A DNA stretch of 8,146 nt from an uncultured Gammaproteobacteria bacterium (lineage in GTDB: Bacteria; Pseudomonadota; Gammaproteobacteria; Arenicellales; UBA868): positions 1 through 8,146 of the forward strand of contig CAJXBY010000115.1 of assembly GCA_913051905.1 (NCBI GenBank), given 5' to 3'. The notes under the pieces were generated by a model. It made no database searches. It worked only from the letters and a program-made list of their open reading frames with translations, and was not told where the DNA came from. The position numbers and the translations under genes were made by a program. Shown piece after piece: positions 1 through 6,975 of the stretch; positions within the stretch are counted from its first letter, which is position 1, and each line of letters opens with the position of its first letter.

Positions 1-67
1 TGCACAGCCCTCTGAACGGGTCGCAAATATTCTCAAACGAGTGAAACGCGAAGCGCTCCCGGCCTGA
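1..67 (+). CDS. rpsP: 30S ribosomal protein S16, C-terminal fragment
   Basis: This is the last 21 codons of an open frame that enters from the left edge (reading from base 2) and stops at TGA 65-67. The visible residues contain AQPSERVANILKRVKREALP, which matches the C-terminal helix of bacterial S16, where a G-A-x-x-S-x-R-V segment is followed by a basic tail. S16 is a small-subunit protein needed for 30S assembly. The assignment rests on this tail together with the immediate downstream order rimM-trmD-rplS, the conserved arrangement of the rpsP (trmD) operon in Gammaproteobacteria. Only the tail is visible, so completeness and start cannot be judged. About 45 bases separate the stop from rimM, with no terminator-like hairpin plus T-run, which is consistent with co-transcription. 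Confidence 0.88.
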   Translation, partial: AQPSERVANILKRVKREALPA

Positions 68-112
68 TCGCCACAGTGTCTTTCATTTTGATGCAGTTGA
101 CGCACATTGGGG

Positions 113-622
113 ATGGCTGTGAATTACGATCATGGAGCAATGGTCGTGGTAGGCCGAATTCGTGGGGTTTTCGGTGTTAAGGGGGAAGTCCGGGTAGAGG
201 ACTATTCCCGTCAGAAAGGAGATATTCTCCACTACGACACCTGGGTATTGCGGCTAGAAGGCGGCTGGGTCGAGCGCAGAGTTACAGGCCGGCTTCACCA
301 AAAGGGCGTAGTCTGTCAGATCGAAGGTTATGACGATCGAGACCAGGCACGAACTCTGACGGATGTTGATGTCGCTGTGACCGAGGAACAACTCGATCCG
401 CTGGAGCCTGGCGAGTACTATTGGCACCAGCTGCAGGGTCTGGAAGTGATCAATCACAGTGGCGATAACCTTGGAAAAGTGGATAGGTTGATTGAAACGG
501 GCGCTAACGACGTGATGGTCCTGACCGGTGATCAGGAAAGGCTGATTCCCTATGTGGCGGGAATTACGCAGGTTGACCTGACTGCAGGTCTGATTAAGGT
601 CGACTGGGAAAAGGATTACTGA
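113..622 (+). CDS. rimM: Ribosome maturation factor RimM (16S rRNA processing protein)
   Basis: RimM is a cytoplasmic 30S assembly factor that binds S19 and helps mature the 16S 3' (head) domain. The protein is about 169 residues, the usual family length. It opens with a beta-barrel RimM N-domain (VVVGRIRGVFGVKGEVRV, then the family motif GYDDRDQA near residue 75). A PRC-barrel-like C-domain follows, with GEYYWHQLQGLEV, the LGKVDRLIETGANDVMVL segment, RLIPY and a final KVDW. The order between rpsP and trmD confirms it. The start is uncertain. ATG 113 is used here, but its GGGG at 109-112 abuts it directly. GTG 119 has the same GGGG at a normal six-base distance. TTG 107 is also in frame, and ATG 140 lies just before the conserved core. 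No choice removes conserved sequence. Confidence 0.96.
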   Translation: MAVNYDHGAMVVVGRIRGVFGVKGEVRVEDYSRQKGDILHYDTWVLRLEGGWVERRVTGRLHQKGVVCQIEGYDDRDQARTLTDVDVAVTEEQLDPLEPGEYYWHQLQGLEVINHSGDNLGKVDRLIETGANDVMVLTGDQERLIPYVAGITQVDLTAGLIKVDWEKDY

Positions 623-636
623 CCGGCAGGTGCCGG
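623..636 (+). promoter_or_regulatory. Small hairpin between rimM and trmD
   Basis: Directly after the rimM stop there is a perfect five-pair inverted repeat: CCGGC at 623-627 and GCCGG at 632-636, with AGGT in the loop. It lies 16 bases ahead of ATG 652 and is not followed by a T-run, so it is not an intrinsic terminator. Neither trmD start (652 or 658) has a recognisable Shine-Dalgarno sequence, unlike rplS downstream. In E. coli, trmD and rimM are made at much lower levels than the flanking ribosomal proteins because of translational control. A structured, Shine-Dalgarno-poor trmD leader here would fit that, but this is inference. Confidence 0.35.
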
Positions 637-657
637 AACCGCGATGTCGGTATGACG

Positions 658-1407
658 ATGCGAATTGACGTCGTCAGTATCTTTCCGGCGATGTTCGATG
701 CTGTACGCGGGTGGGGAATGACCAGGCGTGCCATCGAAGCGGGACAGCTGGAGCTGGGGCTCTGGGACCCCCGGGAATTTGCTGTCGATGGTTACCGTCG
801 GGTGGACGATCGACCCTATGGCGGCGGACCCGGCATGGTGATGATGATCGAGCCGCTGCGCCGGGCTGTCGACAAGGCAAGATCCATGGGTGGAGGACGC
901 GTGCTGTATCTCTCGCCCCAGGGGTACCGACTCGACCAGGCTCGGGTCAAGGCACTGTCGCTGGAGTCCTCGCTGGTATTGCTGGCAGGGCGTTATGAGG
1001 GCGTCGACGAACGTTTGATCGAACGCGTCGTCGATGAAGAGATTTCGATCGGCGACTATGTTGTTGCCGGCGGTGAACTGCCAGCGATGGTGCTGATCGA
1101 AGCGCTGGTGCGATACCTGCCGGGCGTGTTGGGAAATGAAGATTCGGTCGAGACTGATTCATTCAGCGACGGATTGTTAGACTGGCCGCATTACACGCGG
1201 CCGGAGACGCATGAAACACGAACCGTGCCGGAGGCACTGTTGAGTGGAAACCATGAAAAAATCAGGCGTTGGCGACTCAAACAGGCCCTGGGTCGCACCT
1301 GGATGCGCCGCCCGGATTTACTGGAATCTAAAGTACTGAGTAAAGAAGAACAGCAGTTACTAGAATCGTTCAAATGTGGACGTGAAGAACAGGAGAACTC
1401 GAGATGA
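658..1407 (+). CDS. trmD: tRNA (guanine-N1-)-methyltransferase TrmD
   Basis: TrmD is a SPOUT-class, AdoMet-dependent enzyme that makes m1G37 in tRNAs reading CNN and some other codons, preventing +1 frameshifting. It acts as a cytoplasmic dimer. The protein has 249 residues from ATG 658, typical for the family. Visible hallmarks are [12 protein letters not shown] (about residues 49-60), [11 protein letters not shown] (84-94), [11 protein letters not shown] (111-121), and the trefoil-knot AdoMet-binding stretch [15 protein letters not shown] (130-144). R152 and D167 align with the catalytic Arg154 and Asp169 of the E. coli and Haemophilus enzymes. HYTRPE and [20 protein letters not shown] follow. 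ATG 658 gives [10 protein letters not shown], which aligns with residue 1 of E. coli TrmD. ATG 652 would add Met-Thr. The stop codon overlaps the rplS start (ATGA at 1404-1407), indicating translational coupling. Confidence 0.97.
   Translation: MRIDVVSIFPAMFDAVRGWGMTRRAIEAGQLELGLWDPREFAVDGYRRVDDRPYGGGPGMVMMIEPLRRAVDKARSMGGGRVLYLSPQGYRLDQARVKALSLESSLVLLAGRYEGVDERLIERVVDEEISIGDYVVAGGELPAMVLIEALVRYLPGVLGNEDSVETDSFSDGLLDWPHYTRPETHETRTVPEALLSGNHEKIRRWRLKQALGRTWMRRPDLLESKVLSKEEQQLLESFKCGREEQENSR
1390..1403 (+). promoter_or_regulatory. Strong ribosome binding site of rplS
   Basis: AGGAG at 1391-1395, inside the 3' end of trmD, sits eight bases before ATG 1404. It is the clearest Shine-Dalgarno in the ribosomal block and fixes the rplS start. 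It contrasts with trmD, which has none, and fits the higher output expected for L19. Confidence 0.7.
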
Positions 1408-1760
1408 GCAAGCTGATCGAAGAACTTGAACAGGAACAGTTGAAGACGGATCTGCCCGAGTTCGATCCGGGTGATTCGGTACGGGTTCAGGTCAAAGTGA
1501 AGGAGGGAAACCGGGAGCGGCTACAGGCTTTCGAAGGCGTGGTGATTGCGAAAAAAAACCGCGGACTGAACTCCTCGTTTACCGTGCGGAAGATCTCTTA
1601 CGGCGAGGGCGTCGAACGTGTTTTTCAGACTCACAGCCCCATGGTGGAATCGATCGAGGTGCGCCGGCGCGGGGATGTCCGTCGCGCCAAGCTGTATTAC
1701 CTACGGGGTCGAACCGGTAAGTCAGCCAGAATCAAGGAAAAAATTTCCGGAGCATCCTGA
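1404..1760 (+). CDS. rplS: 50S ribosomal protein L19
   Basis: L19 is a large-subunit protein located at the 30S-50S interface, contributing to an intersubunit bridge. The product has 118 residues, the family norm. It shows the typical N-terminal helix ([14 protein letters not shown]), then [20 protein letters not shown], the signature [20 protein letters not shown] with [16 protein letters not shown], and the ending [27 protein letters not shown]. The start is supported by an AGGAG Shine-Dalgarno and by the ATGA overlap with trmD. It is the last gene of the conserved rpsP-rimM-trmD-rplS group. No hairpin followed by a T-run is seen after its stop, so transcription may continue into the next gene. 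Confidence 0.98.
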   Translation: MSKLIEELEQEQLKTDLPEFDPGDSVRVQVKVKEGNRERLQAFEGVVIAKKNRGLNSSFTVRKISYGEGVERVFQTHSPMVESIEVRRRGDVRRAKLYYLRGRTGKSARIKEKISGAS

Positions 1761-1767
1761 ACCCTCA

Positions 1768-1796
1768 ATCCGGCCGCCCGGATCAGCTGGATCCGG
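1768..1796 (+). repeat. ATCCGG inverted/direct repeat cluster after rplS
   Basis: ATCCGG at 1768-1773 pairs with CCGGAT at 1778-1783 across a four-base loop (CCGC), making a six-pair hairpin. A further direct copy of ATCCGG lies at 1791-1796 and could pair with the same CCGGAT instead. No T-run follows, so it does not look like a classical rho-independent terminator. It may be a processing or attenuation structure between the ribosomal genes and the downstream gene, or chance in GC-rich DNA. Confidence 0.3.
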
Positions 1797-1851
1797 TACA
1801 GCCCTAGCAAAAGGGTCACGGGATTACCGGCACCGGTCCGGACACCGCGGT

Positions 1852-3807
1852 TTGGCTCGGCTGACAGACGGGATTCAGCTGCTTCTCGGATTGATTTCTC
1901 TGGCCCGGTACTGGTTGCTGGTCCTGCTTGCAACGGGTTGTTTTTCCCCCTGCCTGTGGGCGGAGGTCCCGGTTTCTGCACCACTCCCTTCGAAAAATAA
2001 TGTTGTCGACGCGCCTGCCCACGGGTCTCAATCGGGCGCACTCGTCGATGCGGCCTTCCGAATCTCGATACCGCTAGTCGCGGAGCACAAGGAGGCTGAG
2101 CGTGGTGTGTCCACTGATCCAGGCCAGCCGGTTGCCACACTAACGCTGGAGCGTGTTCGGCAGCTGCGCAGGGAAGGGGCTTTTGGTCTCGCTCTTGCTC
2201 TGGTCGAGCAGGCCGGGAACGATGCTGGACCGGACTGGCTGGAGTGGGAACAAGAGCGTTGGTCCATATTGAAAGCTGCCGGTCAGCAGACCCGGTTGGC
2301 CGCACGGTTGCAGGCCTCACTGCCGTCGCTGCAAGGGGAACTGAAGGCCGAGGTGACCCTGGATTTCGCAAGACTGCTGCTGACGCTGGAAAAACCGAGG
2401 CAAGCCCGTGCCGTTGTCCGGCAGATGTGGATTCGACAGAGGGCGAGCCCCGAATTGGTGCGTACTGCCAGGCGCCTGGTGATACAGACCTACCTTCAGG
2501 AGGGTCTGCTGGATGACGCCCATGCGGCCTGTGAGCGATTCGAGGCCGAGTACTATCCTGACGATCCGGCGTGGAACCGGTTACGAGCAGGGCTCCTGCT
2601 GCGTGTGGGTAAACCCGGCGAGGCGCTGGGTTTTCTGGTCGGACTGCAGGACATCGAGTCCCGTCAGCTCCGGTCCCTGGCACGACTCAGGGACGGATCT
2701 CGAACCCCTCAGCAAGTGCTCTCCCGATTGCAGGAGATGCGCCCGAACAGCCAGAAAAACGATCCAACAGACTGGTTTCGACTGGCTGTGGTAGCTGAGG
2801 CCGCGGAGCATGCGGGGGACTGGCTGGAGAATGCCAGAGCCCTCGAGCAATTGCTGACGGAGGACGCCGAGGCTGGTCCTCTTCCCACCCAGGTTAGCGT
2901 GGAGCGTCTCTTCCGAGCCTATCAGGTGCTTGGTACAAAAGCCCGCCGGACGCTTGACCTGAGCGACACCGCTTTGGTCACCTGGAGCCAAATGCTCGAC
3001 GAGCATCGAGTCGATAGCATTACCCGCAGGGCGATTTATCTCTCCTGGTTTCTCAGTGCTGGATTGAAAAGTCCGGGCGATGATCTCAATCAGCTTCTTG
3101 TAAACAGCTTACTCGAGGACAGTCTGGGTCCTCTGGTGTTTATGTTCTACGGTACAGAGGGTCTGCTGGGTCCAGTTGGCAGGCTTGGTGACAATCTGCT
3201 ATACAAACTCTCCCGTTATGCTCTGCAAAGGCAGGATTACAGGCTGGCCGCCAGTCTGTACAGGTCGATGCGCACACCGCCAGAGGGGATGAGTGAAGGC
3301 GAATGGGTCCTGCGCCGGTCCCGAGTAGAAATATTCGCCGGCCACGCAGAACCCGGTCTTGAGGTACTTCTGGCGTGGCTCGCCCGGGTTGAGCTTATCG
3401 CTGAGGACAGTCTGGATCGGGTGATGCAGGTGTTGTTCGACCTGCAGACTATCGGTCGCCACGACCTTGCGATCAGTGGGTTTTCACAGGCTGCAGCGTT
3501 GGCGCGGACGCCACGCCAGCAAAGAGAACTGCTCTACTGGATGGCCGAGTCACGGGCCGCACAAGGAAAGCACAGCCTGGCTGCGGATCTTTTCCTTCGT
3601 TCCGCTGCCATCGGCGGCTCGGGATCCGGTCAGTGGGGTCAGAGTGCCCGCTTTCGGGCAGCAGGTGAACTTGCTTCAGGAGGGCTGATCGACGATGCGC
3701 GTACAATTTACCGTGCCTTGCTTGAGGTCACCAACGACCCGAAACAGCGACTGGCTTTGGGGCAGAAGATCCAGGACCTAGATCTGCAGGCAGCGTGGCG
3801 CAACTGA
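1852..3807 (+). CDS. Exported alpha-helical TPR-like repeat protein, function unknown
   Basis: I do not recognise a named family. The frame is open back to 1618, inside rplS, but no ATG or GTG lies in frame between the rplS stop and the conserved part. TTG 1852 (651 residues) is the first plausible start. TTG 1891 would give a shorter protein with a better signal peptide: MISLAR, then a hydrophobic stretch YWLLVLLATG, and cleavage likely after CLWA. LATGC could also be read as an imperfect lipobox. Neither start has a good Shine-Dalgarno. The mature part is almost wholly helical with TPR-like pairs, for example VRQLRREGAFGLALALVEQA near the N-terminus, and a clear C-terminal pair (YWMAESRAAQGKHSLAADLF, then AAGELASGGLIDDARTIYRA). 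No catalytic domain is visible. Location is probably periplasmic or outer-membrane-attached, perhaps as a scaffold. Its stop lies 8 bases before ATG 3816 of xerD. Confidence 0.75.
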   Translation: MARLTDGIQLLLGLISLARYWLLVLLATGCFSPCLWAEVPVSAPLPSKNNVVDAPAHGSQSGALVDAAFRISIPLVAEHKEAERGVSTDPGQPVATLTLERVRQLRREGAFGLALALVEQAGNDAGPDWLEWEQERWSILKAAGQQTRLAARLQASLPSLQGELKAEVTLDFARLLLTLEKPRQARAVVRQMWIRQRASPELVRTARRLVIQTYLQEGLLDDAHAACERFEAEYYPDDPAWNRLRAGLLLRVGKPGEALGFLVGLQDIESRQLRSLARLRDGSRTPQQVLSRLQEMRPNSQKNDPTDWFRLAVVAEAAEHAGDWLENARALEQLLTEDAEAGPLPTQVSVERLFRAYQVLGTKARRTLDLSDTALVTWSQMLDEHRVDSITRRAIYLSWFLSAGLKSPGDDLNQLLVNSLLEDSLGPLVFMFYGTEGLLGPVGRLGDNLLYKLSRYALQRQDYRLAASLYRSMRTPPEGMSEGEWVLRRSRVEIFAGHAEPGLEVLLAWLARVELIAEDSLDRVMQVLFDLQTIGRHDLAISGFSQAAALARTPRQQRELLYWMAESRAAQGKHSLAADLFLRSAAIGGSGSGQWGQSARFRAAGELASGGLIDDARTIYRALLEVTNDPKQRLALGQKIQDLDLQAAWRN

Positions 3808-3815
3808 ACGTAAAG

Positions 3816-4718
3816 ATGGCCGAAGAAGCTAAAGACAACCCGTTGGTTGACCGGTTTCTCGACAATATCTGGCTGGAGTCCGGGCTGAGTGCCAATACTC
3901 TTTCCGCTTACCGGGCCGATCTCAAAAATGTAGCGGCATGGCTCTCTGCCCGGGACACTGAATTGGAGTCGGCGAACCGCGCCCAGCTGCTTGAATACCT
4001 TGCGCATTGTGTCCGACTAGGCCGGAGTCCGCGTTCTTCGGCCAGACGGGTCTCGACGTTGCGGAGGTTCTACCGGTACCTTGCCAGGGAAGGTCTGGTG
4101 GAGGCGGATCCAGCGGCTGGCCTAGATTCGCCACGCGTGGGGCGGTCGCTGCCCAAGACGCTGTCGGAAAAAGGTGTGGAGAACCTGTTGTCTGCACCGG
4201 ACAGTGAGTCCGCTTTGGGTCTCCGCGATCGAGCGATGCTCGAAACTCTATACGCGACAGGCCTTAGAGTTTCTGAGCTGGTTCGTTTGACGTTGAACGA
4301 GCTGGATGAGATTGCGGGGCTTGTACGGGTGCTGGGAAAAGGCGGGCGCGAACGAATTGTGCCGCTGGGCGATGAAGCATTGCTTTGGTTGAACCGCTAT
4401 CTGCAGTCGAGCCGACCCGAGATTCTGGCCCGGCGCGTCTCTGAAGCCGTATTTGTGACCCGGCGTGGTGGCCCCATGACCCGCCAGGCACTTTGGTATT
4501 TAATCAAGCGTTATGCCTCACGTGCCGGAGTCGGGGAAGAATTGTCGCCACATTCGCTTAGACATGCCTTTGCGACTCATCTTCTGAATCATGGTGCGGA
4601 TCTGGTCAGTGTCCAGATGCTGCTGGGACATGCCGATCTTTCAACGACCCAGATCTACACCCATGTCGCACGGGCCCGGCTGCAATCGCTGCATGCTGAG
4701 CACCATCCCCGTGGCTAG
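3816..4718 (+). CDS. xerD: Site-specific tyrosine recombinase XerD
   Basis: XerD with XerC resolves chromosome dimers at dif, activated by FtsK at the septum. The 300-residue product matches the usual length of about 298. It has an N-terminal core-binding SAM-like domain (FLDNIWLESGLSANTLSAYR at about residues 14-33) and a catalytic domain with all six conserved residues: R151 in YATGLRVSEL, K175 in GKGGRERIVPLG, H246 and R249 in SPHSLRHAFATHLLNHGADL, H272 in LLGHADLSTTQ, and the nucleophile Y281 in IYTHV. The C-terminus LHAEHHPRG closely resembles that of E. coli XerD and separates it from XerC. ATG 3816 gives the family-typical N-terminus. GTG 3795, preceded by GCAGG, would overlap the upstream gene by 13 bases and add seven residues. 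Unlike E. coli, no dsbC-recJ follows. Confidence 0.95.
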   Translation: MAEEAKDNPLVDRFLDNIWLESGLSANTLSAYRADLKNVAAWLSARDTELESANRAQLLEYLAHCVRLGRSPRSSARRVSTLRRFYRYLAREGLVEADPAAGLDSPRVGRSLPKTLSEKGVENLLSAPDSESALGLRDRAMLETLYATGLRVSELVRLTLNELDEIAGLVRVLGKGGRERIVPLGDEALLWLNRYLQSSRPEILARRVSEAVFVTRRGGPMTRQALWYLIKRYASRAGVGEELSPHSLRHAFATHLLNHGADLVSVQMLLGHADLSTTQIYTHVARARLQSLHAEHHPRG

Positions 4719-4731
4719 TGTCCCGCTACTA

Positions 4732-4741
4732 CTGCCGGCAG
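4732..4741. repeat. Perfect 10-bp palindrome CTGCCGGCAG after xerD
   Basis: The palindrome CTGCCGGCAG lies 13 bases after the xerD stop. It has no spacer and no T-run, so it is not a typical intrinsic terminator. It could be a protein-binding site or chance. Its distance from the frmA -10 box (about 55 bases) is compatible with a regulator site, but nothing else supports that. Confidence 0.2.
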
Positions 4742-4773
4742 GCGACGAGACCCTCTGGGGCAGGAACGCCCGG

Positions 4774-4802
4774 ACCTGAACATCGGCGGGGGTCGGTATA
4801 AT
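4774..4802 (+). promoter_or_regulatory. Putative sigma70 promoter of frmA
   Basis: A perfect consensus -10 hexamer TATAAT occupies 4797-4802 in the gap between xerD and frmA. No good -35 hexamer is found at normal spacing (the best candidates are around CTGAAC, 4776-4781, with three matches and only a 15-base spacer). Transcription would start near 4809, giving a leader of about 36 bases before ATG 4845. The weak -35 suggests either low basal activity or an activator. AGAGGA at 4831-4836, eight bases before the ATG, is the ribosome binding site. Confidence 0.55.
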
Positions 4803-4844
4803 GAGGTCGATGCAGTCTAAATTACACGGAAGAGGAACCGAGCT

Positions 4845-5957
4845 ATGGTAGCCAGTCGTGCCGCAGTTGCTCATGCAGCAGGTCAACCGCTCAGTATCGA
4901 GACGGTTAACGTGGACGGGCCCCGCGAAGGCGAGGTCATGGTTGAAATTAAAGCCACCGGTATCTGTCATACCGATGCTTTTACGCTTTCGGGTGATGAC
5001 CCCGAAGGGTTGTTTCCTGCCATCCTAGGCCACGAGGGTGCCGGTATAGTTGTCGAAACGGGCCCGGGTGTACACAGTGTCTCGACGGGGGACCACGTCA
5101 TCCCACTCTATACACCAGAGTGCCGGGTCTGTGATTACTGTACCTCAGGCAAGACCAACCTGTGCCAGTCAGTGCGTGAGACCCAGGGACGGGGTCTGAT
5201 GCCGGATGAAAGCAGCCGTTTTTCCCTTGGTAATGACGCCTTGTTTCATTACATGGGCACATCGACTTTCTCCAATTTTACGGTTCTGCCTGAAATTGCC
5301 GTGGCCAAAATCCGCGAGGACGCTCCGTTCGACAAGGTCTGTTACATCGGTTGCGGGGTGACTACCGGAATCGGTGCCGTGATCAACACCGCTCGCGTAG
5401 AGCCAGGTGCAAATGTGGTGGTCTTTGGATTGGGCGGCATCGGACTGAACGTCGTTCAAGGTGCCAGGCTTGTCGGCGCCGACAAGATCGTCGGGGTGGA
5501 TCTGAACCCGGCTCGGCAGGCATTGGCGGAAAAGTTCGGCGCAACCCATTTCGTCAATCCCGCTGAGATCGAAGGCGATCTTGTGAATTATCTGGTGGAA
5601 CTCACAGGGGGCGGTGCCGATTACAGTTTCGAATGTATAGGCAACGTCGAAGTGATGCGCCAGGCTCTGGAGTGCTGCCACAAAGGCTGGGGTGAGAGTG
5701 TCATCATCGGTGTGGCTCCAGCGGGAGCGGAGATCTCGACCCGCCCGTTCCAGCTCGTGACGGGCCGGGTCTGGCGTGGTACGGCTTTCGGCGGCGCGAG
5801 GGGACGAACCGATGTGCCCAAGATCGTGGACTGGTACATGGACGGCAAGATCAATATTGACGATTTGATCACGCACACCATGCCGCTCGACGAAATCAAC
5901 CAAGCATTTGACCTGATGCACGAAGGTCAGTCGATTCGCAGCGTAGTGATCTACTGA
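4845..5957 (+). CDS. frmA: S-(hydroxymethyl)glutathione dehydrogenase / class III alcohol dehydrogenase
   Basis: This cytoplasmic zinc enzyme oxidises S-hydroxymethylglutathione, formed from formaldehyde and glutathione, to S-formylglutathione with NAD+. It is also the family that reduces S-nitrosoglutathione. The 370-residue length is typical. Catalytic-zinc residues are C41 ([12 protein letters not shown]), H63-E64 (LGHEGAG) and C170 ([11 protein letters not shown]). The structural-zinc cysteines are all present at 93, 96, 99 and 107. R111 in [11 protein letters not shown] corresponds to the arginine (human Arg115 region) that binds the glutathione carboxylate and defines class III. The Rossmann motif GLGGIG is at 195-200, with D219 for NAD ribose. 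[20 protein letters not shown] is another class III signature. No frmR repressor or S-formylglutathione hydrolase gene adjoins it, so the second pathway step must be encoded elsewhere. Confidence 0.97.
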   Translation: MVASRAAVAHAAGQPLSIETVNVDGPREGEVMVEIKATGICHTDAFTLSGDDPEGLFPAILGHEGAGIVVETGPGVHSVSTGDHVIPLYTPECRVCDYCTSGKTNLCQSVRETQGRGLMPDESSRFSLGNDALFHYMGTSTFSNFTVLPEIAVAKIREDAPFDKVCYIGCGVTTGIGAVINTARVEPGANVVVFGLGGIGLNVVQGARLVGADKIVGVDLNPARQALAEKFGATHFVNPAEIEGDLVNYLVELTGGGADYSFECIGNVEVMRQALECCHKGWGESVIIGVAPAGAEISTRPFQLVTGRVWRGTAFGGARGRTDVPKIVDWYMDGKINIDDLITHTMPLDEINQAFDLMHEGQSIRSVVIY

Positions 5958-6065
5958 TGACGGACCTCTCGCCAGAACGACCTTTGTAATTCTCCCCCAA
6001 GGGAGGGGTTGCCCGGCGGATGTCCGGCGCCCGAAGATAGAAGGTTATCTGTGGAGGGCCTTCTG
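5958..6065. other. Convergent intergenic gap frmA / cnoX with weak hairpins
   Basis: This 108-base gap lies between the convergent frmA and cnoX genes. It contains CTCCC (5992-5996) pairing with GGGAG (6001-6005) over loop CCAA. A GC-rich CCGG (6013-6016) / CCGG (6024-6027) pairing follows, then AGAAGG (6039-6044) with CCTTCT (6059-6064) around a 14-base loop. None is followed by a clear T-run on either strand, so a standard intrinsic terminator is not demonstrated. These stems may still limit readthrough in both directions. No coding potential is seen. Confidence 0.35.
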
Positions 6066-6929
6066 TCAGTTCAAGGCCTGGGCCAGTAACCGCCGGTAAC
6101 GGGATACCCGGCCATCGTTTTTACCAAGCGCCTGAAAGACCTGTAACAGGTTTTCTCGGGCGCTTGTCCTGATGTCACTCTGGCCGGTTTTGACGAGTTG
6201 CAGCAGATGATCCATGGCGGCTTCAGCCTCGCCCTGCTCGAAAAGAACGGCGCTCAGGTGAAGCCGGGAACTGTGGTCGTCAGGAGAAGACCGGAGCCGA
6301 TCGAGCAGGGCATCCGGGTCTTCGGTATTTAAAACCGTATTCCTGATGTCGATACGTGCCATCAGCCGTTTGTATGCCTCATCCTGTTGAGCGGGTGCTG
6401 AACCGCCTTTGAGCGTTGCCCGGGCGGCGTCAACCTCGTCTTCAGCGTACTGGTATTCAGCCAGAGCCAGCCTCAGCTTGTCGTAGTCCGGGTCGTCCGC
6501 CAGCGCTTGATCGAGGAGCGCGACGGCATCGCTTGTCTTTCCCTGGCCAGCTAGATCTTCCGCGAGTTTCAGCACATCATCAGCCGGCCGAGGTAGATGG
6601 CGTTCGATGAATTCCCGGACGGCTCTTTCAGGCAGAACACCTACAAATTCATCGACCGCCTGAGCGTCCTTGAATAGTTTTACGGTCGGAAGGCTGCGTA
6701 CGCCATATTGTGCGGCCAGTTCCTGTTGCTGCTCGGTGTCGACTTTGGCGAGCTGCATTCTGCCCGCGTATTCGTTTGCCAGTTCCGCCAGAATCGGCAT
6801 CAGCATTTTGCACGGATTACACCAATCGGCCCAGAAATCGACTAGGACGGGCATTTCACTGGATCTTTCGAGCACCTCCTTGGGAAAAGTGTCGGTGGTC
6901 ACTTCCACTGCGGGAGTGTTTTCTGTCAT
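6066..6929 (-). CDS. cnoX: Thioredoxin-TPR chaperedoxin CnoX (YbbN family)
   Basis: CnoX is a cytoplasmic thioredoxin-fold holdase with C-terminal TPRs. In E. coli it is activated by hypochlorous acid, protects proteins from irreversible oxidation and aggregation, and passes clients to GroEL/ES and DnaK. The 287-residue product (E. coli 284) has a thioredoxin domain at about residues 8-112: VLVDFWADWCNPCKMLMPIL, cis-Pro in SLPTVKLF (P81), then HLPRP. TPR helices follow from about 117 to 287, including KTSDAVALLDQALADDP and a family-like end SRYRRLLAQALN. Both active-site cysteines are present (C37, C40). E. coli CnoX has SQHC and lacks reductase activity, so this version is probably redox active. 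The start ATG 6929-6927 is chosen by family length and a GAGAAAG upstream. ATG 6944 would add five residues. The frame remains open to 7052, but that part overlaps the divergent gene. Confidence 0.92.
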   Translation of the reverse strand: MTENTPAVEVTTDTFPKEVLERSSEMPVLVDFWADWCNPCKMLMPILAELANEYAGRMQLAKVDTEQQQELAAQYGVRSLPTVKLFKDAQAVDEFVGVLPERAVREFIERHLPRPADDVLKLAEDLAGQGKTSDAVALLDQALADDPDYDKLRLALAEYQYAEDEVDAARATLKGGSAPAQQDEAYKRLMARIDIRNTVLNTEDPDALLDRLRSSPDDHSSRLHLSAVLFEQGEAEAAMDHLLQLVKTGQSDIRTSARENLLQVFQALGKNDGRVSRYRRLLAQALN

Positions 6930-6959
6930 CTGGCGCTTTCTCATAAAACAGTCGGCAGA

Positions 6960-6975
6960 GCATGCTATTCTAGGC
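6960..6975. promoter_or_regulatory. Overlapping divergent -10 elements between cnoX and the TlpA-like gene
   Basis: On +, TGC-TATTCT at 6963-6971 resembles an extended -10 (four of six matches plus TG). On -, TAGAAT (6972 to 6967) matches TATAAT at five of six. The two boxes share five bases, so polymerase could bind in only one direction at a time. Neither has a good -35. The + start point would fall near 6978, which leaves almost no leader for ATG 6982 but a normal leader for ATG 7024. The assignment is by eye only. Confidence 0.4.

Noticed and set aside
1618..1851. ATG 1618 as start of the repeat protein
   Set aside because: It would overlap rplS by 143 bases in another frame and place a long Arg/Pro/Ser-rich stretch ahead of an internal signal peptide. 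L19 coding is certain, so the overlap is treated as a shadow.
1697..2683. Long open frame of 328 codons on the - strand
   Set aside because: It lies antisense to the repeat-protein gene, its translation is rich in Pro, Arg, Ser and Gly without domains, and the + frame has clear signal peptide and TPR-like helices. It is a GC-driven shadow.
5169..5921. Open frame of 250 codons on the - strand
   Set aside because: It is entirely antisense to frmA, whose zinc and NAD motifs are intact. The antisense translation shows no family motifs.
5992..6010. CTCCC/GGGAG hairpin as an intrinsic terminator
   Set aside because: The stem is only five pairs and is followed by GGGTT on + and AATTAC on -, with no T-run. 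It is recorded only as a weak structure.
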